Assembly: GCA_017454335.1 (NCBI GenBank) | Contig: JAFTDE010000027.1 | Location: 1-64,000 of the forward strand | From: Bacteroidales bacterium | Lineage (GTDB): Bacteria > Bacteroidota > Bacteroidia > Bacteroidales > UBA932 | Reading direction: 5' to 3' | Length of the DNA: 64,000 bases | Part shown: positions 1 to 9,798 of the stretch, in pieces | Layout of the letters: each line of letters opens with the position of its first letter | Numbering within the stretch: position 1 is the stretch's first letter | The notes under the pieces: model-generated | Seen by the model: only the letters and a program-made list of their open reading frames with translations | Databases searched by the model: none | Told to the model about the DNA's origin: nothing | Position numbers and translations under genes: made by a program

Positions 1-573
<573 letters not shown>

Positions 574-578
574 AGATT

Positions 579-1562
579 ATGGCAACAGGAAACGTACGCC
601 CGGCCGATATGGAGCGCATTACCACACCCGCTCTGGCCCAGAAATTCATTGAAGAACAGGTAAAGGAGCTGCGCGAGCAGATCGGCGACAGGAAGGTCCT
701 GCTGGCCCTTTCCGGAGGGGTGGATTCTTCGGTGGTGGCAGCCCTGCTGATCAAGGCCGTCGGCAAGCAGCTGGTATCGGTCCACGTGAACCACGGTCTG
801 CTGCGTAAGGGCGAGCCCGAGCAGGTGGTAAAAGTATTCCGCGACGAGCTGAACGCCAATCTGATCTATGTGGACGCGACCGACCGTTTTCTGGACAAGC
901 TGGCCGGCGTGGCCGATCCCGAGCAGAAACGCAAGATCATCGGCGCCGAATTCATCCGCGTGTTCGAGGAAGAGGCGCGCAAGCTGGAAGGCATCAGCTT
1001 CCTGGCCCAGGGAACCATCTATCCGGACATCGTCGAATCCGGCCCCGTCAAGTCCCACCACAATGTGGGCGGTCTTCCCGAGGATCTCCAGTTCGAACTC
1101 GTAGAGCCCATCAAGCTGCTGTTCAAGGACGAGGTGCGCGTCGTCGGCAAGGAACTGGGCCTGCCGGACAATATGGTTTACCGCCAGCCGTTCCCCGGCC
1201 CCGGCCTGGGCGTGCGCTGCACCGGCGCCATCACCCGCGACCGTCTGGAGGCGCTGCGCGAAAGCGACGCCATCCTGCGCGAGGAATTCGCCAGGAATGG
1301 CCTGGGGGGCAAGGTCTGGCAGTATTTCACGATCGTTCCGGACTACAAGTCCACGGGCGTAAAGGACAACAAGCGCAGTTGGGACTGGCCGGTGATCATC
1401 CGTGCCGTCAACACCCGCGACGCCATGACCGCCACGATCGAAGAAATCCCCTACGAGCTGCTGCACCACATCACCCGGCGCATCATCACCGAGGTCCCCG
1501 GCGTGAACCGCGTCCTCTACGACCTTACCCCCAAGCCCACCGGAACGATCGAGTGGGAGTAG
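579..1562 (+). CDS. guaA: GMP synthase, ATP-pyrophosphatase subunit only
   Basis: This 327-residue protein aminates XMP to GMP. The PP-loop SGGVDSS is at residues 45-51. The C-terminal dimerisation domain carries the PFPGPGLGVR and KPTGTIEWE signatures, so the synthetase part is complete. The N-terminal glutamine amidotransferase domain of the usual fused bacterial enzyme (about 510-525 residues) is absent: the ATG at 579 follows guaB by only five bases. An AGGAGA lies just upstream of it. Either a separate GATase subunit is encoded elsewhere, as in archaea, or the enzyme uses ammonia. The GMP synthase identity is secure; the subunit arrangement is inference. Confidence 0.93.
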   Translation: MATGNVRPADMERITTPALAQKFIEEQVKELREQIGDRKVLLALSGGVDSSVVAALLIKAVGKQLVSVHVNHGLLRKGEPEQVVKVFRDELNANLIYVDATDRFLDKLAGVADPEQKRKIIGAEFIRVFEEEARKLEGISFLAQGTIYPDIVESGPVKSHHNVGGLPEDLQFELVEPIKLLFKDEVRVVGKELGLPDNMVYRQPFPGPGLGVRCTGAITRDRLEALRESDAILREEFARNGLGGKVWQYFTIVPDYKSTGVKDNKRSWDWPVIIRAVNTRDAMTATIEEIPYELLHHITRRIITEVPGVNRVLYDLTPKPTGTIEWE

Positions 1563-1583
1563 CCTCCCGAGGAGCGTCCGGCG

Positions 1584-3725
1584 ATGAATTTCAAGCTTCA
1601 ATCTGACTACAGACCGTCAGGAGACCAGCCTGAAGCCATCGAGCAACTGTGCTCGGCGCTTCAGGCTGGTGTCCACGATGTCTGCCTGCTGGGCGTGACC
1701 GGATCGGGCAAGACCTTCACGATGGCCAATGTCATCCAGCGCCTGCAGCGCCCGGCCCTGATCCTCAGCCACAACAAGACCCTCGCCGCCCAGCTGTACG
1801 GCGAGTTCAAGTCCTTCTTCCCGGACAACGCCGTCGAGTACTTCGTCTCGTACTACGACTACTACCAGCCCGAGGCCTACATCCCCAGCACCGACACCTA
1901 CATCGAAAAGGACCTGAGCATCAACGACGAGATCGAGAAGCTCCGCCTGTCGGCCGCGTCGGCCCTGCTGAGCGGACGCCGGGACGTGATCGTCATCTCG
2001 TCGGTCTCCTGCCTGTACGGCATCGGCAATCCCGAGGACTTCCACGACCAGACCGTCACGGTCCGCCGGGGCGAGACGCGCAGCCTGACCGGGCTGCTAT
2101 ACAAACTGGTGGACGCCCTGTACAACCGCACGGAGGCCGATTTCACCCGCGGCACCTTCCGGGTCAAGGGAGACACGCTGGACGTGTACCTGGCCGGGGC
2201 GGACGATGCGGTCCGGATCGAGTTCTTCGGCGACGAGATCGAACGGCTGAGCATCATCGACCCCCTCACGGGCGGACACCGGGAGGACCTGGATGAGATC
2301 AACATCTACCCGGCGAACAACTTCGTCACCACCAAGGAGCGCAGCATCGCGGCCGTCAGCCAGATCCAGGACGACCTGGTGCGGCAGATGGCCTACTTCG
2401 AGTCCGTCGACAAGCCCCTGGAGGCCAAGCGCCTCAAGCAGCGGGTCGAATACGACCTGGAGATGATCAAGGAAATGGGGTACTGCCCGGGCATCGAGAA
2501 CTATTCCCGTTATTTCGACGGGCGCAAGCCCGGCCAGCGGCCTTTCTGCCTGATCGACTACTTCCCCAGGGATTTCATCACCTTCGTGGACGAGAGCCAC
2601 GTGACCCTGCCCCAGGTGCACGCGATGTACGGCGGCGACCACAGCCGCAAGTCCGTGCTGGTCGAGTACGGATTCCGCCTGCCGGCCGCGGCGGACAACC
2701 GCCCGCTGACTTTCGACGAATTCGAGCAGATCACCGGCCAGAAAATCTATGTGAGCGCGACGCCGGCCGATTACGAGCTGGAGAAGTCCGAGGGCCTGGT
2801 CGTCGAGCAGGTGGTCCGGCCGACCGGCCTGCTGGACCCGCCCATTGAGGTGCGGCCCACCAAAAACCAGGTGGACGACCTGGTCGAGGAGATCCGCAAG
2901 CGGGCCGAAGCCGACGAGCGCGTGCTGGTCACGACCCTGACGAAGCGCATGGCGGAAGAGCTGTTCGAATACCTGCAGAAAATCGGCATCCGGGTGCGCT
3001 ACATCCACTCCGACGTGGACACGACGGAACGGGTCCAGATCATCGAGGACTTCAAGAACGGGCTGTTCGACACCCTGGTCGGCGTCAACCTGCTGCGCGA
3101 GGGGCTGGACATCCCTTCCGTCTCGCTGGTCGCCATCCTGGATGCTGACAAGGAGGGATTCCTGCGCACCGGCCGGGCCCTCACCCAGACGGCGGGGCGC
3201 GCGGCGCGCAACGTGAACGGGCTGGTCATCATGTACGCCGACTCGGTCACGCCGTCGATGGACGAGACCATCCGGGAGACCGAACGCCGGCGGGCCAAGC
3301 AGATCGAATACAACAAACTGCACCACATCACGCCGACCCAGGTGGGCATCCGCCAGAACGTGCTGGCCTCGCGCCTGGCCGGCGGCACGACGGGCCGGGT
3401 CAGCGCGGCCAATTCCTACGACAATCCGGTCTATATCCCGAATCCTTCCGATCTGGGACGTGGAACGGTCTCCGTGGGGCTGGGCCATGATTCCCGGCGC
3501 GAACAGGGTGCGGCCTATGCGGACGGATACGTCCGGGCTGACCTCGCGGCCGTGCTCCAGGATCCCGTCATCCGCTCGCTCTCCCGCCCGCAGATCCAGA
3601 AGATGATCGACGAAGACAGGCGGCGGATGAACAAATCCGCCACCGAACTGGATTTCACCGCCGCGGCCCATTACCGCGACGAGATGTGGGCGCTGCAGGA
3701 ATACCTGAAAGTCTGGAAAGACTAG
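1584..3725 (+). CDS. uvrB: Excinuclease ABC subunit B
   Basis: UvrB (713 residues) is the DNA-loading helicase-like subunit of nucleotide excision repair; it receives damaged DNA from UvrA and recruits UvrC. The Walker A motif GVTGSGKT is near residue 38. The damage-clamping beta-hairpin [10 protein letters not shown], the DESH box, the helicase C-terminal region [10 protein letters not shown] and a C-terminal UvrC-binding UVR motif (about 670-705) are all visible. Length and domain order are normal. The start has a GAGGAG about ten bases upstream, unusual in this phylum. Its stop overlaps the stop of the convergent DUF2207 gene by four bases. Confidence 0.97.
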   Translation: MNFKLQSDYRPSGDQPEAIEQLCSALQAGVHDVCLLGVTGSGKTFTMANVIQRLQRPALILSHNKTLAAQLYGEFKSFFPDNAVEYFVSYYDYYQPEAYIPSTDTYIEKDLSINDEIEKLRLSAASALLSGRRDVIVISSVSCLYGIGNPEDFHDQTVTVRRGETRSLTGLLYKLVDALYNRTEADFTRGTFRVKGDTLDVYLAGADDAVRIEFFGDEIERLSIIDPLTGGHREDLDEINIYPANNFVTTKERSIAAVSQIQDDLVRQMAYFESVDKPLEAKRLKQRVEYDLEMIKEMGYCPGIENYSRYFDGRKPGQRPFCLIDYFPRDFITFVDESHVTLPQVHAMYGGDHSRKSVLVEYGFRLPAAADNRPLTFDEFEQITGQKIYVSATPADYELEKSEGLVVEQVVRPTGLLDPPIEVRPTKNQVDDLVEEIRKRAEADERVLVTTLTKRMAEELFEYLQKIGIRVRYIHSDVDTTERVQIIEDFKNGLFDTLVGVNLLREGLDIPSVSLVAILDADKEGFLRTGRALTQTAGRAARNVNGLVIMYADSVTPSMDETIRETERRRAKQIEYNKLHHITPTQVGIRQNVLASRLAGGTTGRVSAANSYDNPVYIPNPSDLGRGTVSVGLGHDSRREQGAAYADGYVRADLAAVLQDPVIRSLSRPQIQKMIDEDRRRMNKSATELDFTAAAHYRDEMWALQEYLKVWKD

Positions 3726-5449
3726 CGGGATCCGCCGCCGTGGCCGCCGCCGAAGCCGCCGCCACCGCCGCCGCGGGAAATGGATCCGCCGCCGCCAAAG
3801 CTGCGGCGGGTCGCCTCCGCACGGGCTGCGGAACGCTGGGCCTGATGGCTGAGCGCCGACGACATCATCGCTGCGGACGAGGTGTTCAGGCTGTTCAGCA
3901 CATAATAAGTCGTCCGCGTGTCGGTCATGTGGGTCTTCTGGACGTACTCTTCCATAGCCTTCGGGAACAGCCGCTCGAACTCCTTGGCCACCTTGTCCGC
4001 GATGCCCAGCGAAGCGGCCAGCACCAGGTACTTCTCCCACACGGCCACTTCCGGTGCAGCCCGTTCGCCGATCAGGGTGAAGTCGGACAGGAAATTCTTG
4101 AACTCCACGGCGTGGCAGCGCTCCTCTTCGGAGAGGGCCTGCCAGACCGGGCGGCCGCGCTGGATGGCCTCGCCGGGCCAGGTGGACACCCGCTCGTCAT
4201 GCATGTAGGACCAGTTCCTAAACTCGTTCTGCTCCAGGAGCCGGTTCTCTCCGGAGGCTTCGAAAGCAGCGCCGAAGAGTTTCCTTTCCATGACATCCTC
4301 GAAATCGACTTCGTCGGGTGTTTTTGCAAAGCGCAGATTGGTCCGCTCGTCCTTCGTGAGGTCCTTTTCCACGGAGATCAGGCCGTCCTGGATCCACTTC
4401 AGGAAGTAGGCGCTGACCAGGTTCGGGAAGTTATCGAACTTGCTCTTCGCCAACAGGTCGCCGCTCTGCAGGAGGCTGAAGAAAGCGGTCGGATTGCCGT
4501 CCATCGGGACATCCCGGTACCAGTCGATGATTTTGTCCTTCCCGAAGATTTTCTTGTCGTAACGCCGGCCGGTGACCCTTCGCCAGATTTTCCGTCCGAG
4601 CGTGTAAAGGACATAGCCTATGAACAGGAGGGGAAGGCCGAGGATGACCAGCAGGAGGATGACGACGCACACCCAGTCGAAGAAGGTCATCTTGTCCTCC
4701 TCGTAATCGCTGCCTTCCATCGCGGCGTCCTTCAGTTCCTCGAAGGTCCCGTCCGCCTCCACGGCCGGGGAGAACAGGCCCTTGTCGAAGCGGACCAGGG
4801 CGGAGAAGAAGCTGTCGTAGTCGAAACGCTGTGACGATTCGAAAAAGAGCGCCCCGTCCTCCATCCAGGACTGGCCGATCATGCCGTAGGCCCAATACTG
4901 GATGTTGTGGTCCTCTTCGCTGTTCCAGTACCAGACGTCGCTGGTGGTATAATTGAGGATGTTGATGGAGACATGCTCGGGTTTGACCCGCCATTCGTCA
5001 TTGAGGAAATGCCAATGGAATCCGTCGCAGTCATCGAAGGCCTGGACCAGGTTGTCGATGGTGTAGACGATCCGGTACACATGGTCGCCGTAGGGACCCT
5101 GTCCCCAGCAAAGCTCGATGTTCCCGCCCTTTTTCTCCACGATGCCGCAGCGGCCGGTCTTCTGTTCCAGGGTCCGGTCCGAATTCCACTTCCGGCCGTC
5201 GTTGGCGTATTCCTGGTCGTTTTCATAGACATGAAAGTCGTGGATATAGCTCTTTCCAAGGTTGTCGACGGGGATGTACCACTCGGTCCCTTCGGTCACG
5301 GTGACGTCCCAGGTCTGGTCGATGACGGCCGACCCGTCTTTGTACAGGCTGACGAGGGTCTCGATGTCACGGATTTGCTGGGCGGAGACGGAGAATCCGA
5401 TTCCCAACAGGGCGCAGGCGAGTGCAAGGGAGAGGAATATATTTCTCAT
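3722..5449 (-). CDS. DUF2207 membrane protein with Gly-rich C-terminus
   Basis: A 575-residue predicted membrane protein of the DUF2207 type. It has a signal peptide (about 1-23), an extracytoplasmic beta-rich N-terminal domain to about residue 250, and a strong hydrophobic stretch near 258-285 containing [20 protein letters not shown] cytoplasmic domain follows and ends in a Gly-rich tail ([16 protein letters not shown]). DUF2207 proteins commonly have this layout, tail included; their function is unknown. The gene is convergent with uvrB, and the glycine tail codons end inside the uvrB stop region. No clear TAnnTTTG box was found upstream. Confidence 0.85.
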   Translation of the reverse strand: MRNIFLSLALACALLGIGFSVSAQQIRDIETLVSLYKDGSAVIDQTWDVTVTEGTEWYIPVDNLGKSYIHDFHVYENDQEYANDGRKWNSDRTLEQKTGRCGIVEKKGGNIELCWGQGPYGDHVYRIVYTIDNLVQAFDDCDGFHWHFLNDEWRVKPEHVSINILNYTTSDVWYWNSEEDHNIQYWAYGMIGQSWMEDGALFFESSQRFDYDSFFSALVRFDKGLFSPAVEADGTFEELKDAAMEGSDYEEDKMTFFDWVCVVILLLVILGLPLLFIGYVLYTLGRKIWRRVTGRRYDKKIFGKDKIIDWYRDVPMDGNPTAFFSLLQSGDLLAKSKFDNFPNLVSAYFLKWIQDGLISVEKDLTKDERTNLRFAKTPDEVDFEDVMERKLFGAAFEASGENRLLEQNEFRNWSYMHDERVSTWPGEAIQRGRPVWQALSEEERCHAVEFKNFLSDFTLIGERAAPEVAVWEKYLVLAASLGIADKVAKEFERLFPKAMEEYVQKTHMTDTRTTYYVLNSLNTSSAAMMSSALSHQAQRSAARAEATRRSFGGGGSISRGGGGGGFGGGHGGGSR

Positions 5450-5549
5450 AATTCAGGTTTTGCTATCAGTCCAAATACAAATGTGCGAAAAATCCGTTGT
5501 TTTTCCTCATTATTTTCGTAAAATTGCATAGATAAACGAATAAGCGATT

Positions 5550-5900
5550 ATGGAAAAACTGCCCAAACAATTCGCCGTGAGCGATATTCAGGAACCGATT
5601 ATCGATCAGTTCGATCCCGCCATCAACCTGTCCCGTTTCGCCTCCTGCAACGGACGCCTCGCCATCTCGAAAGAGAAGGTCTATGTCCTGCCTGCGTTCG
5701 AGGCAGGCATGATGGATGCCATCGGCGTCGCTTTCTTCGAGGGATCCTCCTTCGCCCTCAGCGAGATCGAATCCTACAGGAAGACCGGCCTGGCCGGATA
5801 CCGCATCGTCCTGAAAGACGGCACCAAGTTCGATTTTTCGAACGTCTTCGGCAAGATGCGCAAAGGCATCGAGGCCGCCCTGGCAGAAGCCCTGGGATAA
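5550..5900 (+). CDS. Small protein of unknown function, possibly PH/GRAM-like
   Basis: A 116-residue soluble protein without signal peptide or membrane segment. The middle reads like the strands of a bacterial PH or GRAM domain (LAISKEKVYVLP, FALSEIESYRK, YRIVLKDGTKFDF) and ends in an amphipathic helix. That resemblance is by eye only. It stands alone, divergent from the DUF2207 gene and followed by an outer-membrane-protein remnant. Codon use matches the neighbours, so it looks like a real gene of unknown role. Confidence 0.65.
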   Translation: MEKLPKQFAVSDIQEPIIDQFDPAINLSRFASCNGRLAISKEKVYVLPAFEAGMMDAIGVAFFEGSSFALSEIESYRKTGLAGYRIVLKDGTKFDFSNVFGKMRKGIEAALAEALG

Positions 5901-5904
5901 GCCC

Positions 5905-5985
5905 CTAGAACACCCACTTCACGCCCAGGCAGGCCCAGCGCGCCGAAGCCCGGGCCGCGGCCGCAGCGGCGGCACCCGCTAGTCT
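5905..5985 (-). pseudogene. Possible 3' remnant of an outer-membrane beta-barrel gene
   Basis: On the minus strand the reading frame ending at the TAG at 5905-5907 gives an Ala-rich run followed by ARWACLGVKWVF and stop. A terminal Phe after alternating residues is the usual end of Bacteroidota outer-membrane barrels. No start or upstream barrel exists, because the frame runs into the rel promoter region. It looks like a leftover 3' end; chance coding cannot be excluded. Confidence 0.25.
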
Positions 5986-5998
5986 GAGACTTTTTTTA

Positions 5999-6006
5999 TA
6001 TCTTTG
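5999..6006 (+). promoter_or_regulatory. -7 box TATCTTTG of the rel gene
   Basis: This matches the Bacteroidota primary-sigma consensus TAnnTTTG. Only five bases separate it from the ATG at 6012, so transcription would begin at or next to the start codon (leaderless). Confidence 0.6.
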
Positions 6007-6011
6007 CTTCG

Positions 6012-7898
6012 ATGGAAGACCTGGTCAGAAATGCACGGCGGATCGCCCTCGAAGCCCTGCGCGACGATGTGCGCGGGGACGGGCGGCCGTTCATCGGCCA
6101 CCCGGACGGCGTGGCGCGCATCGTCGAGGACGAAATCGGACTGGGCCCGGAGTGCATTGCGGCGGTCTATCTGCACGAAGCCACCCGCTTCCACCCAGAG
6201 GTGGACATCAGCGCCTTCCCGCAGGACGTGCTGACCATGGTCGAGGGCCTGACGAAGATCGCCACCATCAAGCCCAAGGACACCCGCCTGGAGGCCGAGA
6301 ACTACAAGAAACTCATCATCCGCTATTCCACCGACCCGCGCGTGACCCTGCTGAAGATCGCGGACCGGCTGGAGGTGATGCGCAACCTGCACCTGTTCTC
6401 CAAGACCGCGCGCGAGCAGAAGATCCTCGAGACCCTGATGCTGTACATTCCCCTCGCCCACCAGCTGGGGCTGTACAACATCAAGAGCGAACTGGAGGAC
6501 ATCTATTTCAAGTATGCCGAGCCCGACCAGTACCGCGCCATCACCCGCAAGCTGAAGGCCACCGAACGGGAGCGGCAGAAACTCATGGAAGAGTTCATCC
6601 GGCCGCTGGAGAAGGAACTCTCCGACGAGGGCATCCGATACAAACTGAAGATCCGCACCAAGACCGCCTGGTCCATCTACCGCAAGATGCTCAAGCAGCA
6701 GGTCCCCTTCGAAGGCGTGTACGACGTCTTCGCCATCCGCTTCATCGTCGACTGTGACGAGGGCCCCAAGGCCGAGCGGGAACTCTGCTGGAAGGTCTAC
6801 TCGCACGTGACGCGCGAGTACGAACCGGACATCTCGCGCCTGCGGGACTGGCTGTCCAACCCCAAGCCCAACGGCTACGAGTCCCTGCACATCACGGTCA
6901 AGAACGCCCGCGGAAGCTACCTCGAAGTCCAGATCCGATCCAAGCGGATGGACGACATGGCGGAGAGCGGCCTGGCCTCACACTGGTCCTACAAGGGCAT
7001 CAAAACCGACAAGACCATCGAAGGATGGCTGCAGACGGTCCGCTACCAGCTGGAGCATCCCTACAACGCCAAACCGGAAGACCTGCCGCAGCCGCCGGAC
7101 AAGGAGATCTTCGTCTTCACCCCGACCGGCGAGCTGAAGATCCTGCCCGCCGGCGCCTCCGTGCTGGACTTCGCCTTCAGCATCCACACCGGACTGGGCT
7201 GTCACTGCACGGGCGGACGCGTCAACGGCAAGGCCGTGGCCATCAAGGAAAAGCTGGAGACCGGCGACGTGGTCGAGATCATGAGCAGCCGCAACCAGAA
7301 GCCCAGCGCCGACTGGCTGAACTGGGTCGTATCCTCCAAGGCCCGCAGCAAGATCAAGGTCGAGCTGGATTCCGAGGTCCGCAAGAAGGCGGCCGAGGGG
7401 CGCGAACTGCTGGAACGGCGCCTGAAGAACTGGCGCATGAGCCTTCCCGACGAACTGGTGGCGAACATCATGCACCACCTCAAGTACACCTCCGTCATCT
7501 CGTTCATGGCGGCGGTCGGGGACGGCACCATCGACATCAACGACATCAAGGCCTATATCCTCGATCCGGGCCAGCTGGTCAACCGCGCCGCGACGACGGA
7601 GGAGGAAGAGCGCCACGGCGGCAAGAGCAGCGCCAAGGGCGGCGAAGAGATCCTGGTCATCAACGCCAAGGGGGTCAAGGGGCTGGAATACAAGATGGCG
7701 GCCTGCTGCCACCCGGTCTACGGGGATGACGTGTTCGGATTCGTGACCCGCACGGAGGGCATCAAGATCCACCGGAAGGACTGCCCGAACGCACCCCGGC
7801 TGCGGGAGATGTTCCCCTACCGCATCCAGCGCGTCATCTGGCAGGAGAAGCCGAATTCCGCTGATTCAAAGCCTGCTGGAAAGCACGGGCGTTCCTAA
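6012..7898 (+). CDS. RelA/SpoT-family (p)ppGpp synthetase, hydrolase site degenerate, ACT domain missing
   Basis: A 628-residue Rel-family protein. The N-terminal HD domain keeps H30 but reads H55-E56 instead of His-Asp, and the following Glu-Asp hydrolase loop is replaced by ATRF, so hydrolysis is probably lost. The synthetase domain looks intact (YDVFAIRFIVD, RLRDWLSNPKPNGYESLH, LEVQIRSKRMDDMAE). TGS (EIFVFTPTGELK), helical and Cys zinc-binding (ACCHP, KDCPNAP) regions follow. The protein stops soon after the zinc region, where the ACT domain normally begins. Its last 65 bases overlap the 3' end of the convergent mltG. Start: first ATG, needed for the first HD helix. It is probably a stringent-response synthetase; regulation without ACT is unclear. 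Confidence 0.88.
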   Translation: MEDLVRNARRIALEALRDDVRGDGRPFIGHPDGVARIVEDEIGLGPECIAAVYLHEATRFHPEVDISAFPQDVLTMVEGLTKIATIKPKDTRLEAENYKKLIIRYSTDPRVTLLKIADRLEVMRNLHLFSKTAREQKILETLMLYIPLAHQLGLYNIKSELEDIYFKYAEPDQYRAITRKLKATERERQKLMEEFIRPLEKELSDEGIRYKLKIRTKTAWSIYRKMLKQQVPFEGVYDVFAIRFIVDCDEGPKAERELCWKVYSHVTREYEPDISRLRDWLSNPKPNGYESLHITVKNARGSYLEVQIRSKRMDDMAESGLASHWSYKGIKTDKTIEGWLQTVRYQLEHPYNAKPEDLPQPPDKEIFVFTPTGELKILPAGASVLDFAFSIHTGLGCHCTGGRVNGKAVAIKEKLETGDVVEIMSSRNQKPSADWLNWVVSSKARSKIKVELDSEVRKKAAEGRELLERRLKNWRMSLPDELVANIMHHLKYTSVISFMAAVGDGTIDINDIKAYILDPGQLVNRAATTEEEERHGGKSSAKGGEEILVINAKGVKGLEYKMAACCHPVYGDDVFGFVTRTEGIKIHRKDCPNAPRLREMFPYRIQRVIWQEKPNSADSKPAGKHGRS

Positions 7899-8865
7899 GG
7901 TGCTCGGTATAGGTCCGCGCGAAACGGTGCGTCCCGTTGAACGAAGGATCCGCGCAGAAATACAGGTTTCCCCCGCCCCGGTCCGGATTCAGGACCGCCT
8001 CCAGCGCATCCCGCGTCGGCACGGCGATCGGTCCGGGCGGCAATCCCGCATAACGGTAGGTATTGTACGGTGAATCCACCTCCAGGTGGCGCAGGTAAAT
8101 CCGCGACAGGCTGTAGTCGAAGCAGAACGCCACGGTCGGGTCAGCCTGCAGTTTCATGCCCTGTTTCAGCCGGTTCAGGTACACCCCGGCGATCTTGGGC
8201 ATCTCGGGCACGTAGTTCGTCTCGCCGTTCACGATGGACGCGACGACGCTGACCTGCTTGGGCGTAAGGCCCAGCCTGGCGGCCTTGTCGAGCCGTTCCG
8301 CGTTCCAGAAGCGGTCGTAGGCCTGTTTCTGCCGGTCGAAGAACGCCGCCATGTCATCCGTCCAGTACATCTCATAGGTATCCGGCACGATCAGGCCGAA
8401 GACTTCGGCCGGTGTGAATCCGTAGGGCTTGAGGAAAGCCGGATCGTCCATGGCCTGGCGGACGGCGGCCGAATCGACCAGCAGCTGCGCGCTGACCTTG
8501 TCCGCGATCTCGCCGCGCAGGCGCAGGCTCCCCGCCAGCACGACGCGCACGGGGGTCTGCCAGCCGTTGTTCAGCATGCGCGCCAGATAGGCCGCCGTCC
8601 GGCCCGGTTCCAGCACGTAGTGCCCCGGTGTCAGGTACTCCTGCACCCGGTGTTTTTCGAAGACCCGTTCCAGCCGGCCCGGCCAGCGGACCTGCACCTG
8701 CTCTTCCAGCTGCGCGACCACGTCCTGCGGGGTCATCTCCGGGGTGACATACAGCTCCGCCCCGCCCCCGAAAGCCGGCAGGCGGTTGTCCCGCAGCCAG
8801 TTCCAGGCGCAGACGGCGGCTACGGCCACCGCTACGGCCAGCAGCAGGGAGAGGGCCTTTTTCAT
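7834..8865 (-). CDS. mltG: Endolytic peptidoglycan transglycosylase MltG (YceG-like)
   Basis: A 343-residue inner-membrane enzyme that cleaves nascent glycan strands. One N-terminal membrane helix (about 4-21) is followed by a LysM-like region and the YceG catalytic domain. The segment SIVNGETNYVPEMPKIAGVYLN contains the probable catalytic Glu (E215). The conserved LQADPTV, SPYNTYRYAGLPPGPI and FARTYTEH motifs follow. The ATG overlaps the TGA of the upstream glucosaminidase gene by one base (TGATG), implying translational coupling of two cell-wall enzymes. The 3' end overlaps rel on the other strand. Confidence 0.94.
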   Translation of the reverse strand: MKKALSLLLAVAVAVAAVCAWNWLRDNRLPAFGGGAELYVTPEMTPQDVVAQLEEQVQVRWPGRLERVFEKHRVQEYLTPGHYVLEPGRTAAYLARMLNNGWQTPVRVVLAGSLRLRGEIADKVSAQLLVDSAAVRQAMDDPAFLKPYGFTPAEVFGLIVPDTYEMYWTDDMAAFFDRQKQAYDRFWNAERLDKAARLGLTPKQVSVVASIVNGETNYVPEMPKIAGVYLNRLKQGMKLQADPTVAFCFDYSLSRIYLRHLEVDSPYNTYRYAGLPPGPIAVPTRDALEAVLNPDRGGGNLYFCADPSFNGTHRFARTYTEHLRNARAFQQALNQRNSASPAR

Positions 8866-9785
8866 CAGCGCAGGCGGATCGTATCACCCTCGGCGGGCAC
8901 GTAGTTCTTCGGGAGTTTGTTCATGCGCCGTACGGCCGACAGCTTGACGGCGTAGCGCTGGCAGACGTCGCGCAGGCTCTCCCCGTCCTCGCTGAAGACG
9001 TACTTGTCGATGCCCGGCGCGGCTTTGTTCTTCTTGGCGTGCAGGTAGACGACCTCGCCCTTGACCAACGGCCGTACGGCACTGAGTTCGTTGTAGGCGA
9101 GGATCTCCCGCAGGAACAGGTGGTTGTCCCGTGCGATGCTCTCGAAGGTCTCGCCCTCGATGGCATAGACGAAGGGCACGCCGTTGTGTTCGTAGATGCT
9201 GCGCGTCAGCGCAAAGCGGTATTCTTCCTTGTACTGGACCTTCAGCACCCGGGCTTCTTCGATGGCGGCGGGCGAAACCGGGATCTGCTGGTCCGTGTCG
9301 AAACGGAACAGTTCGTACTCCTCGATGATGCGGATCAGCTTGTCCGCGTACTGCGGGTCCGTGGCGTACCCGGCCTTGCGCAGGCCCCGCGCCCAACCCT
9401 TGTAGTCCGTCGGATCGAGGTCGAACAGGCTCTTGTAGCGGTTCTGGAAACGCAGGAAATCGGAATGGTCCCGGAAGGACTCATCGACCTGCCTGTACAC
9501 CCGGAAGCACTCGTTCTTCGCGTCGTCGTCCTGGTAGAACTTGCCGCCGCGCCAGTCGTTGTGGCACTTGATCCCGAAATGGTTCCGCGCCTGGACGGCC
9601 AGCGTGGACTGCCCGGCGTTGGATTCCAGGATGCCCTGGGCCAGGGTGATGCTGGCCGGCACGCCGCTGCGGTGCATTTCGCTCACGGCCAGCGACGAAT
9701 AGGTGGCAATGTACCGGTCATAGGCCGGCCGGTCGGCTGCGACGCACAACAGCAGGGCAGCGAGAAGTAGTACAATCCGTTTCAT
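8865..9785 (-). CDS. Secreted glucosaminidase with LysM-like C-terminus
   Basis: A 306-residue exported protein. The chosen ATG gives a signal peptide (MKRIVLLLAALLLCVAA); the longer upstream frame is antisense to rnz and was not used. Residues about 20-160 form a mannosyl-glycoprotein endo-beta-N-acetylglucosaminidase-like (FlgJ/LytF) domain: PASITLAQGILESNAGQS with the probable catalytic Glu, HFGIKCH, and KAGYATDPQYADKLI. The C-terminal half holds two LysM-like segments (IEGETFESIARDNHLFLREIL and EDGESLRDVCQRYAVKLSAV), which bind peptidoglycan. It is coupled to mltG, suggesting joint glycan remodelling. Confidence 0.88.
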   Translation of the reverse strand: MKRIVLLLAALLLCVAADRPAYDRYIATYSSLAVSEMHRSGVPASITLAQGILESNAGQSTLAVQARNHFGIKCHNDWRGGKFYQDDDAKNECFRVYRQVDESFRDHSDFLRFQNRYKSLFDLDPTDYKGWARGLRKAGYATDPQYADKLIRIIEEYELFRFDTDQQIPVSPAAIEEARVLKVQYKEEYRFALTRSIYEHNGVPFVYAIEGETFESIARDNHLFLREILAYNELSAVRPLVKGEVVYLHAKKNKAAPGIDKYVFSEDGESLRDVCQRYAVKLSAVRRMNKLPKNYVPAEGDTIRLR

Positions 9786-9798
9786 CTTTGCGAAGATA

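Noticed and set aside
2097..4040. A 647-codon minus-strand ORF opposite uvrB
   Set aside because: Shadow of uvrB; no signal, domain or plausible start, and it crosses into the DUF2207 gene.
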